In this document: piece after piece, positions 45,187 to 51,276 of the stretch
Layout: each line of letters opens with the position of its first letter
How positions within the stretch are numbered: position 1 is the first letter of the stretch
Assembly: GCA_015487015.1 (NCBI GenBank)
Contig: WFQP01000033.1
Coordinates: 1-51,276 of the forward strand
Direction of reading: 5' to 3'
Length of the DNA stretch: 51,276 nucleotides
From: Thiomicrorhabdus sp.
Lineage (GTDB): Bacteria; Pseudomonadota; Gammaproteobacteria; Thiomicrospirales; Thiomicrospiraceae
Program-made: the position numbers and the translations under genes
The notes under the pieces: generated by a model
What the model was told of the DNA's origin: nothing
Databases searched by the model: none
Seen by the model: only the letters and a program-made list of their open reading frames with translations

Positions 45187-47568
45187 TTAAAATTTTAATT
45201 TTTTAGCTAAGTCTTTCTTAAAGGCTTGATTTGAGCTGCTTAAGCCCTTTAACTCAAATTGCAGTTTGAATTCGTCATTATACAAGCCATTATCAAGTTG
45301 TGTACGCTCTGTCATAAATTCAATGGCCCAGCAACAGGCGTCGTACCGTAACCCAAGGTTACCTTGGTAGAGTTGTTCATTATACAGGTCATAATTGAGA
45401 TAAACGCCAACTTGCCAGTTTTGCGCTAATTGGGTATAGCCCCCCATGCTTAAAGTCTCTTTTTGAGCGTCGGTGTCATTATTAGATAGGGCATAGTTAG
45501 CCAGTAGTGTGCCATATTGTGGTGAACGGTATTTGAGTCGGCTATTGGCATGCAATAAATTGTGTTTTTGTTGAGTAAATTGCAGGGTGGATGAAACATT
45601 GAGCGCGCCGACATTGAGTCCCAATTTTAAAAAGATATCAGAGCTTGAGTTGGTTTGAGGGTTGGTGCTGGTTAAGCCAACACGGCGGTCTTCAAAATAA
45701 ACAATTTGTCCTACGCCCGCATCCATCACTTGGCGACCATTTGAGTTTAAAAATCGAGTGGTTAAGGCAGTGGTGACTTGATTGGCATCGCCAATACGAT
45801 CAGAGCCACTAAAGCGATTAATCGCAAATAAGTTACTGAACGCAAGGCTTCGATTACCAGTATCAAACAAGGGAATATTGTCTTGGTTTTGATAAGGGGT
45901 GTATAGATATTGCATTTCAGGTTCGAGGGTTTGTGTATATGTTTTCCCAAAAAAAGTGATGGGGCGTTCAAAAATTAAGCCACCTTTTAAGGCAAATTGT
46001 GGCACAAACAGACTGTGTGAGGTTGCACCGGTTGTGTTGCCGGCATTGTCCTGCATTTGATACATCGTTTGATTGCCGACCACTGTGGCTTTAACAAAAC
46101 CATAAGATTGGTTGAGCTGATATTCAATCGAGGGGTTGATGTTAAAGCGTAACGCTTCAGGCTTGGTAGTAGATGAAATAGGAAGTACAAAGTCGGTCAT
46201 ACTGCTTTGAATATTAAAGCTGAAATCATCGACTTGATGACGATAGCGTAATCCTACTTCAGGGCGTTTCTCATAGTTTAATGGTGCATTTCTCAGGCGC
46301 AGATAGCTGGATGCTTGCACATAAGTTTGTAAGTTGTCTTTTTGATAATTGAGTTTAAGGTTTCTGGGGATCTGTGTGACCGTTTTATATTGAGACTGTA
46401 CGGGAATATCAGCGTAAAAGTTTTCATCGGAGGCTTCGTGCCACACAATGCTGCTGGTAAGTCCTTCTCCCCAGTTTTGTCTGGCATTGAGGCTGGCACG
46501 CCAGCGATGGGTGATTTTTTGATCATAAGTGACATTGCCTGCAGAATCGGCCGTACTGAGCCCCTCTTTTGAGGTGAGCTGATCTTGAATGGAGGATAGA
46601 TCCAGTTTGAGTGAGTGTGTTCGGTCGAGGTAACGAAACTCATTATCCAAAATTACGCCGCGTTTATCGATCGGAATCACCGTTAAGGTGCTGTCCATAT
46701 TGGGTGCAAGATTGAAAAAATAGGGAATTTTAATAAACTGCAAAAGGTCTTTTTGAGTGACGGACTTAATGCTCCCCAGTGAGGCAAATAAAAAGCCACT
46801 CGCTCGGTTAGCTAAACTGTATGCAAAATAGGGGGTGTACAGAACAGGGATATCTTTAATTAACAGTCGGGCATTACGAGCCACCACCTGCTCAGTCTGT
46901 TGATTGATTTCAACCTCATCAAATTTCAGCTGCCAAGTGAGCGACTGTTCAGGCGATTGTGTGCAGGCTGTAAGCGTGGCTTGATTCAGCGTGGTTTTAG
47001 AAGACTGTTGCTCTAATAAAATTTGACTGGCTTGACCATACATACGGCTGGGCAGAATTTGATAGCGAGCCTCTTTAAGTTTTGAGGTCTGTTCTATTTC
47101 ACTCATATCCACTTGGTTGGCCATGAGCAATATATCGGGTTGATGAATTTCAACATGCCCTTTAAATTGAGCCGTTTGTTGGGCTTTATCAAATAGCATT
47201 TGATCACTGAGTACCACCAAATTGGGCTGGGTAAATTTAGCCTCCCCTTTAAATAGGTAGCGATTAGGCGAGGGTTGCTCCAGTTGGTTGGCTTCAAGCT
47301 GTTTAACGGATGGATTTAAGTTAACTATTACCGCTTTGTTTTTTGAGAAGGTTTGTGGCGAGAGCTGTAAAGGGGCAATGAGAGGCGGTGCACAAGGGGG
47401 GGAAGCAATTTGAGGGGGCGGATTGGTCTTCATCGCCATGCTTTGCAGCGAGAATCCGGTTAATAACACTGCACCCACAGTTTGAAAACACCATGAGAGG
47501 GGGGGGGAGAAATTTAAAAAGAGTGATTTAAATTGTAGCGCAACGTTTGACATCAAGAGGATAATCAT
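45187..47568 (-). CDS. lptD: LPS-assembly protein LptD
   Basis: Outer-membrane barrel that, with LptE, inserts LPS into the outer leaflet. The 793 residues include the periplasmic jellyroll (LptA-like, about 105-215: RYLFKGEAKF, FKGHVEIHQPD) and a large barrel with VLYTPYFAYSLANRASGFLF, typical of LptD. Disulfide-type cysteines include CTQSP near 200 and the CC pair near residue 747. The region before the jellyroll has an odd Pro-rich stretch with two G-tract motifs. Start may be Met6 (47553). It overlaps no gene but is 42 bases from divergent amgK. Confidence 0.95.
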   Translation of the reverse strand: MIILLMSNVALQFKSLFLNFSPPLSWCFQTVGAVLLTGFSLQSMAMKTNPPPQIASPPCAPPLIAPLQLSPQTFSKNKAVIVNLNPSVKQLEANQLEQPSPNRYLFKGEAKFTQPNLVVLSDQMLFDKAQQTAQFKGHVEIHQPDILLMANQVDMSEIEQTSKLKEARYQILPSRMYGQASQILLEQQSSKTTLNQATLTACTQSPEQSLTWQLKFDEVEINQQTEQVVARNARLLIKDIPVLYTPYFAYSLANRASGFLFASLGSIKSVTQKDLLQFIKIPYFFNLAPNMDSTLTVIPIDKRGVILDNEFRYLDRTHSLKLDLSSIQDQLTSKEGLSTADSAGNVTYDQKITHRWRASLNARQNWGEGLTSSIVWHEASDENFYADIPVQSQYKTVTQIPRNLKLNYQKDNLQTYVQASSYLRLRNAPLNYEKRPEVGLRYRHQVDDFSFNIQSSMTDFVLPISSTTKPEALRFNINPSIEYQLNQSYGFVKATVVGNQTMYQMQDNAGNTTGATSHSLFVPQFALKGGLIFERPITFFGKTYTQTLEPEMQYLYTPYQNQDNIPLFDTGNRSLAFSNLFAINRFSGSDRIGDANQVTTALTTRFLNSNGRQVMDAGVGQIVYFEDRRVGLTSTNPQTNSSSDIFLKLGLNVGALNVSSTLQFTQQKHNLLHANSRLKYRSPQYGTLLANYALSNNDTDAQKETLSMGGYTQLAQNWQVGVYLNYDLYNEQLYQGNLGLRYDACCWAIEFMTERTQLDNGLYNDEFKLQFELKGLSSSNQAFKKDLAKKLKF
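47396..47411 (+). repeat. G-tract/AT motif copy 18 (G7, in lptD)
   Basis: G7 at 47396-47402 followed by AAGCAATTT. Antisense to lptD, encoding Ala-Ser-Pro-Pro-Cys. Confidence 0.6.
47499..47520 (+). repeat. G-tract/AT motif copy 19 (G9, in lptD)
   Basis: G9 at 47499-47507 followed by AGAAATTTAAAAA. Antisense to the lptD N-terminus, encoding Asn-Phe-Ser-Pro-Pro-Leu in the signal region. Confidence 0.8.
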
Positions 47569-47610
47569 TAATTATTCATGGATTGCTTATTTTAACCGAG
47601 TATTCTTGAA

Positions 47611-48672
47611 ATGACTGAAAGATTTGAAACGATGTTGAGCTGGGTCTCTCAGCTGCCGATGTTTGCCCAACAAAAAATTTCCCCCCCCTTGCCAGCCTCC
47701 AATGATGCCAGCTTTCGACGCTACTTTCGGATTCAAACGACCCTCGAAGAGAGGCGAGAAGAAGGGGGGGGAGAAAAATATTGTGATCAAACATCGTATA
47801 TTATTATGGATGCCCCCGTTGAGTTTGAAGATTGTCGTCCGTTTATTCGTATTTCGCAACAGTTGGCGAAGATGGGATTACAGGTGCCTGAAGTGTTGGC
47901 TCAAAACCTTGAACAAGGGTTTTTATTATTAACCGATTTGGGGGATGTAACCTATTTATCCGCACTGGCTACGGCCACAGAACAGGAAGCGGATGCGCTG
48001 TATCAACAGGCGTTAACCGCTTTGGTAACTTTGCAAAGCAAGGGGCAAAAGCTGGCGAACAACTTACCAGAGTACGATGCACCGTTATTGGAGACAGAGA
48101 TGAACCTGTTTTCAGACTGGTTATTGGGATCGCACTTAAATCTCTCGTTAAATAAGATTGAAAATCAGCAGTGGCAATCGGTTAAAACACATTTACAGCA
48201 CTCGGCCTTGGCACAACCTCAGGTGTATGTGCATCGTGATTACCACAGTCGTAATTTAATGGTGAATACCAGCAGTTCCCCCGGTATTTTAGATTTTCAA
48301 GACGCAGTTCAAGGCCCTTTAACCTACGATGCAGTCTCGCTGTTGCGAGACTGTTATATTGCTTGGCCAGTCGAGCAGGTGACCGAATGGCAACGCGCTT
48401 ATTTTTTACAGTTGTGTACTCAAAACCTGATACGAAAAGATGAGTGGATCGCGTTTCAAAAATCGATGGATTTAATGGGTATTCAACGTCACTTAAAAGC
48501 CAGTGGTATTTTTGCACGCTTAAACCACCGAGATGGTAAAGAGGGGTATTTAAACGACATTCCGCTTACCCTTGATTACATCGTACAAGTGGGAGCGAAC
48601 TATTCTGACATGACGGATTTAGTGCGGCTAATTGAAAACAGAGTGCTGCCCAGCTTGGAAAACCTAAAATGA
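47611..48672 (+). CDS. amgK: N-acetylmuramate/N-acetylglucosamine kinase AmgK
   Basis: Phosphorylates recycled MurNAc (and GlcNAc) at the anomeric position, the first step of the AmgK-MurU bypass of MurA. The 353 residues have an APH-type kinase fold: NDASFRRYFRI at about 31-41, IIMDAPVE, the catalytic VHRDYHSRNLMV and ILDFQDAVQGPLTYD. Between the YFRI strand and IIMDAP there is an extra stretch (TTLEERREEGGGEKYCDQTS), longer than usual here, carrying one G-tract motif; another lies at residues 24-28. Next to lptD as in Pseudomonas. It overlaps murU by four bases. Confidence 0.9.
   Translation: MTERFETMLSWVSQLPMFAQQKISPPLPASNDASFRRYFRIQTTLEERREEGGGEKYCDQTSYIIMDAPVEFEDCRPFIRISQQLAKMGLQVPEVLAQNLEQGFLLLTDLGDVTYLSALATATEQEADALYQQALTALVTLQSKGQKLANNLPEYDAPLLETEMNLFSDWLLGSHLNLSLNKIENQQWQSVKTHLQHSALAQPQVYVHRDYHSRNLMVNTSSSPGILDFQDAVQGPLTYDAVSLLRDCYIAWPVEQVTEWQRAYFLQLCTQNLIRKDEWIAFQKSMDLMGIQRHLKASGIFARLNHRDGKEGYLNDIPLTLDYIVQVGANYSDMTDLVRLIENRVLPSLENLK
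47672..47688 (-). repeat. G-tract/AT motif copy 20 (G8, in amgK)
   Basis: C8 at 47681-47688 preceded by AAAAAATTT; minus strand reads G8 then AAATTTTTT. In amgK it encodes Lys-Ile-Ser-Pro-Pro-Leu. Confidence 0.8.
47764..47782 (+). repeat. G-tract/AT motif copy 21 (G8, in amgK)
   Basis: G8 at 47764-47771 followed by AGAAAAATATT. In amgK it encodes Glu-Gly-Gly-Gly-Glu-Lys-Tyr. It faces copy 20 in inverted orientation 75 bases away. Confidence 0.8.
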
Positions 48673-49382
48673 AAGCACCTATAAAACCCTCTCCTGTGAA
48701 GGCGATGATTTTAGCCGCAGGGCGTGGCAATCGTTTACGTCCCTTAACCGATACGTTGCCCAAACCGTTGATTCCCGTGTGTGGCAAACCTTTGATTGAA
48801 TACCATATTGAAAAATTGGCCGCTATCGGCATTACCGAAATTGTAATCAATCATGCTTGGTTAGGAGGTGTACTGGAGGAGCAGTTGGGCACAGGTGAAC
48901 GCTGGGGGATTAACATTCACTACTCACCAGAACCCGAAGGGGGACTGGAAACCGCAGGGGGGATTATTAAGGCACTTCCTTTACTGGGGGATGCCCCGTT
49001 TTTGGTGGTTAATGGTGATGTCTATTGTGACTTTCCATTTGAAACCTTATTGAATCAAGCACAAAAAATGATGGAAGACCCCGCCTGTTTAGCCCATCTG
49101 ATTTTAGTACCTAGCCCTGCGCACAATCAAACGGGAGATTTTGGGTTGACGGAAGATCAGTACGTGATGGAGATGGGGCATGACACCTTTGCAGGGTTAA
49201 GCGTTTTATCGCCCGATCTGTTTAAACATCGCCCCGTTGAATTTCTGAAATTGGCGCCTATTTTAAGAGAAACGATGCAACAAAAGCAAGTCTCAGGTGC
49301 TCTGTATACAGGGTATTGGTCCGATGTGGGAACGGTTGAACGTTTAGATGAAACACAACAGCAGTTAGGCTGTATAGAATGA
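48669..49382 (+). CDS. murU: N-acetylmuramate-1-phosphate uridylyltransferase MurU
   Basis: Converts MurNAc-1-phosphate and UTP to UDP-MurNAc, completing peptidoglycan recycling without MurA, hence intrinsic fosfomycin tolerance in organisms that have it. The 237 residues start near AMILAAGRGNRLRPLT (nucleotide-binding), followed by PKPLIPV, EIVINHAWLGG, ETAGGIIKALPLLGDAPF and VNGDVYCDF with the metal Asp. Coupled to amgK by ATGA. Length is typical. Confidence 0.93.
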   Translation: MKAPIKPSPVKAMILAAGRGNRLRPLTDTLPKPLIPVCGKPLIEYHIEKLAAIGITEIVINHAWLGGVLEEQLGTGERWGINIHYSPEPEGGLETAGGIIKALPLLGDAPFLVVNGDVYCDFPFETLLNQAQKMMEDPACLAHLILVPSPAHNQTGDFGLTEDQYVMEMGHDTFAGLSVLSPDLFKHRPVEFLKLAPILRETMQQKQVSGALYTGYWSDVGTVERLDETQQQLGCIE

Positions 49383-49394
49383 GTTTTTTAGGCG

Positions 49395-49400
49395 TATAAT
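49395..49400 (+). promoter_or_regulatory. candidate -10 for the HicA-like gene
   Basis: TATAAT at 49395-49400 after murU, 42 bases before the HicA-like start. No good -35. Confidence 0.3.
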
Positions 49401-49441
49401 GAAAGAAAGAGAGATGATTTTTTTACCTAAAGGAGGGCATT

Positions 49442-49708
49442 ATGAGCCATAAACACAAAGTAATTTTAGAAAAAGTATTTGCACACCCAATCGCCACCAA
49501 TTTGGATTGGAAAAAGCTGTCTCATGCCTTAGAGCACTATGGGGCAGAGATTGATTTATCTAAAAACAATCATGCTAAAGTAAAGATGAATGACATTGAA
49601 ATTTCATTAAGCCTTCCGCATCACGGGCATGAAATTTCAGATAAATCGGAAGTGACTCGATTGAGGCATTTTTTAGAGCAAGTAGAGCTGACACCAGACC
49701 AGCTATAA
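49442..49708 (+). CDS. small HicA-like protein, 88 residues
   Basis: A small basic/acidic protein with strong SD (AAAGGAGG, five bases before ATG). Residues WKKLSHALEHYGAEI, KVKMNDIEISLSLPHHGHEI and EVTRLRHFLEQVEL suggest a HicA/YcfA-like double-stranded-RNA-binding fold, with the HH near the position of the HicA catalytic His region. HicA toxins cleave mRNA and pair with HicB. No HicB is adjacent: the gene is followed at once by a terminator and is alone on its strand. It may be a HicA relative of other function; toxin activity is not implied. Family call is moderate. Confidence 0.6.
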   Translation: MSHKHKVILEKVFAHPIATNLDWKKLSHALEHYGAEIDLSKNNHAKVKMNDIEISLSLPHHGHEISDKSEVTRLRHFLEQVELTPDQL

Positions 49709-49720
49709 TGGATGTAAAGA

Positions 49721-49745
49721 GGGGCTTTTTAGCCCCTTTTTTTTT
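49721..49745 (+). terminator. intrinsic terminator after HicA-like gene
   Basis: GGGGCT (49721-49726), loop TTTT, AGCCCC (49731-49736) and T9. The stop codon of the convergent symporter gene lies inside it. Confidence 0.85.
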
Positions 49746-50589
49746 GCAGCCACCAGCCAAATAACCCGCCTGAAAAAAACATCAAAATAGAGTAAGTCAC
49801 CGCAGGAATCATCATGGCTTCATTGCCTATCAGAGTGCCTGCGACCACCAGTGCCAAGGTGCCGTTTTGAATGCCCACTTCAAAGCCAATGGAGGTTGCT
49901 TGAGGCTGAGACAGTTTCGTCCACTTTGCCAGTTGATAGCCCATGAACAGTGCGCTGACATTAAGAAAAAGTGTCGCCAGCCCGGCTTGAGCAAAGAACG
50001 TCCCCATTTGATTTATATTTTTGAGTACGATGAGCGCAATAATCAGCGCTAAAAAGAGTACTGAAAACCACTTTAGGGCTTGTTCTATTTTTTGTGCCAT
50101 ACGCTCCCAGCGAGAAAGCACCCACATGCCTAAAGCAACAGGCAGCAGTGTAATAATAAAAAGCTGTAATATGGTTGGAATAATAGGTAGTGTAAAAGAG
50201 GCACCGTCTCCCATAAAATAGATCATACTGAATGCAACCATTATTGGAAGGGTAAAGGGAGTAATTAAGCTGGTTACTGCCGTTAAGCTAATGGATAAAG
50301 AGACATCCCCTTTGGCTAAATAGGTGAATAGGTTGGAGGTTGCCCCGCCGGGTGCCAGTGCGATAATCATCAAACCAACCGCTATTTCAGCGGGTAATGA
50401 AAATAAAGTCGCAATTAAAAATGCCAGCAGTGGCAGTAACATCATTTGTGCAAACATACCAACAGCAACCGCTTTAGGGGCTTGTAGGACAGCTTGGAAA
50501 TGCACTATTTTTAAAGAGAGTCCCATGCCAAACATAATGATAAACAGCGAGGCGGGAAGAATCACTTGGGTTAATAGATCAGGAGACAT
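49729..50589 (-). CDS. bile acid:sodium symporter (BASS) family protein
   Basis: A 286-residue membrane protein with about nine to ten helices and BASS motifs: LAPGGATSNLFTYLAKGDVSLS and FEVGIQNGTLALVVAGT. The start at 50587-50589 has GGAAG six bases upstream; an ATG at 50647-50649 would begin inside the neighbouring terminator's stem region and is rejected. BASS members carry organic anions, pantothenate, pyruvate or similar with Na+; substrate here is unknown. Helices are hydrophobic and the protein is full length. Confidence 0.87.
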   Translation of the reverse strand: MSPDLLTQVILPASLFIIMFGMGLSLKIVHFQAVLQAPKAVAVGMFAQMMLLPLLAFLIATLFSLPAEIAVGLMIIALAPGGATSNLFTYLAKGDVSLSISLTAVTSLITPFTLPIMVAFSMIYFMGDGASFTLPIIPTILQLFIITLLPVALGMWVLSRWERMAQKIEQALKWFSVLFLALIIALIVLKNINQMGTFFAQAGLATLFLNVSALFMGYQLAKWTKLSQPQATSIGFEVGIQNGTLALVVAGTLIGNEAMMIPAVTYSILMFFSGGLFGWWLQKKRG

Positions 50590-50649
50590 GTTCAACTTCC
50601 ATAGGGTAATAATGGCAGGTAGTATAAAGGGATTTTGAAAAGCAGGCAT

Positions 50650-50674
50650 AAAAAAAGCGTCAAAAGACGCTTTT
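50650..50674 (-). terminator. intrinsic terminator after PEP-CTERM gene
   Basis: AAAAGCGTC (50653-50661) with GACGCTTTT (50666-50674), loop AAAA; A7 at 50650-50656 gives a T-run on the minus strand. It separates the PEP-CTERM and BASS genes. Confidence 0.85.
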
Positions 50675-50710
50675 AAGGGCTATGGTGTTTTTTTTATCTG
50701 TTTAGCTTAA

Positions 50711-51276
50711 CTAAGCCGTATGACGACGTCTCATGGCCATAAAACCAACCAATCCTAAACCGCCTAACATGAGGGCATAGGTGGATGGTTCTGGTACCGC
50801 AGATACTTGAATTTCGGTGATGCTGTAATAACCACCCCAGTCACCAGAAATGTTTGAAATCGTAAATTGATTCACGAAAGGCATGAAGTCATTGTATTCA
50901 TAAAGGTAGCCGGGTGGTCTAAAGTTTCCAAATTCAGGGTAATAGGGTTCATAGTAATTGAATTCAAACAGATCATTAACAGGAGTACCTTCTGAGTTGA
51001 GGTCACCAAAAGGTATTCCCGTTTTAGTGGATCCTAAATATAAGTTCGGAAACGTAAAGGTTGCCTCTGTAATTTGACCAGGAATCACATTGCTTGTAGG
51101 GCCACCAAATAATGAGACGCTGTTTATTGCATAGTAATCATCTAAAAAAACGGTGATGGAGGTGTTGTCTGTGATGCGAAATAGTTGTGTTGTCAATACA
51201 CTGTTGCCAATAACCCCATCAGCAAGGGTGCCTGTGCCGCCTTCATAGTCTCTAAGGCCGTTGCCAAGGTCTATAA
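50711..51276 (-). CDS. PEP-CTERM sorting-domain protein, C-terminal part (5' end outside window)
   Basis: The minus-strand frame is open from the stop at 50711 to the window edge, so at least 187 residues are present and the true start is outside; the TTG at 51194-51196 is not needed as a start. The protein ends with a PEP-CTERM signal: VPEPSTYALMLGG, a short membrane helix and a C-terminal MRRR cluster. Proteins with this tail are cut and sorted by an exosortase and are often exported with exopolysaccharide. The rest is acidic, Tyr- and Gly-rich and resembles no catalytic family that I recognise. It ends with a terminator. Confidence 0.85.
   Translation of the reverse strand, partial: IDLGNGLRDYEGGTGTLADGVIGNSVLTTQLFRITDNTSITVFLDDYYAINSVSLFGGPTSNVIPGQITEATFTFPNLYLGSTKTGIPFGDLNSEGTPVNDLFEFNYYEPYYPEFGNFRPPGYLYEYNDFMPFVNQFTISNISGDWGGYYSITEIQVSAVPEPSTYALMLGGLGLVGFMAMRRRHTA

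Noticed and set aside
50590-50649. Upstream ATG for the BASS transporter
   Set aside because: It adjoins the terminator of the preceding gene and has no SD, while the ATG at 50587-50589 has GGAAG well placed.

Overview
The window is a 51.3 kb piece of a gammaproteobacterial chromosome, moderately AT-rich, and almost entirely core housekeeping genes. Gene order supports this: mlaFEDCB-ibaG-murA, kdsC-lptCAB-hpf, a CorB/YfjD-type gene with ypjD next to ffh-rpsP-rimM-trmD-rplS, and lptD-surA-pdxA-rsmA-apaH divergent from amgK-murU. The cytochrome bc1 operon and an HvfX-type protein would fit a respiratory, perhaps sulfur-oxidising lineage of the Thiomicrospira/Hydrogenovibrio/Thiomicrorhabdus kind, but the genus is a guess. 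I saw no rRNA, tRNA, CRISPR array, insertion sequence or prophage.

Layout. 1-5 kb: a truncated DUF2442 gene, a VC0807-family membrane protein, a lipoprotein rhodanese, a nuclease-fold protein, an OmpA-type lipoprotein and mgtE. 5-9 kb, minus strand: hpf, lptB, lptA, lptC, kdsC and a Ca/Na exchanger; kdsD and rpoN, usually found in this cluster, are absent from it. 9.3-18.3 kb, plus strand: a divergent DUF72-like gene, mlaFEDCB, a YadGH-like ABC exporter, ibaG, murA, hisG (short form) and hisD. 18.4-26.3 kb, plus strand: Nif3-like protein, petABC, a membrane-anchored FMN glutamate-synthase-like protein, radA and fadL. 26.4-30.2 kb, minus strand: hvfX-like, an inositol-monophosphatase-like enzyme, corB-like and ypjD. 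30.4-40.4 kb, plus strand: ffh, rpsP, rimM, trmD, rplS, xerD, rng and yhdP. 40.4-47.6 kb, minus strand: a small membrane protein, apaH, rsmA, pdxA, surA and lptD. 47.6-51.3 kb: amgK, murU, a small HicA-like gene, a bile-acid/sodium-symporter-family protein and a truncated PEP-CTERM protein.

Many of the genes serve the outer membrane: four Lpt components in two clusters, SurA (chaperone for LptD), KdsC, Mla, YhdP, FadL and OmpA. MurA and AmgK-MurU are the de novo and recycling routes to UDP-MurNAc. A second theme is translation and its quality control (Ffh, S16, RimM, TrmD, L19, RsmA, RNase G, HPF).

The most unusual feature is not a gene. Runs of 7-11 G (or C on the other strand) occur 21 times, 18 of them 8 or longer. 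Most follow an A or T and are followed, on the G-rich strand, by an A/T stretch close to (T/A)(A/G)AAAWTTT. They lie in both orientations, inside and between genes, and in several cases spell conserved amino acids with GGG or CCC codons. This looks like a dispersed, directional DNA motif, for example an uptake signal, an architectural site or a protein-binding site. I know of no described equivalent, but could not search. Each copy is listed as a repeat feature.
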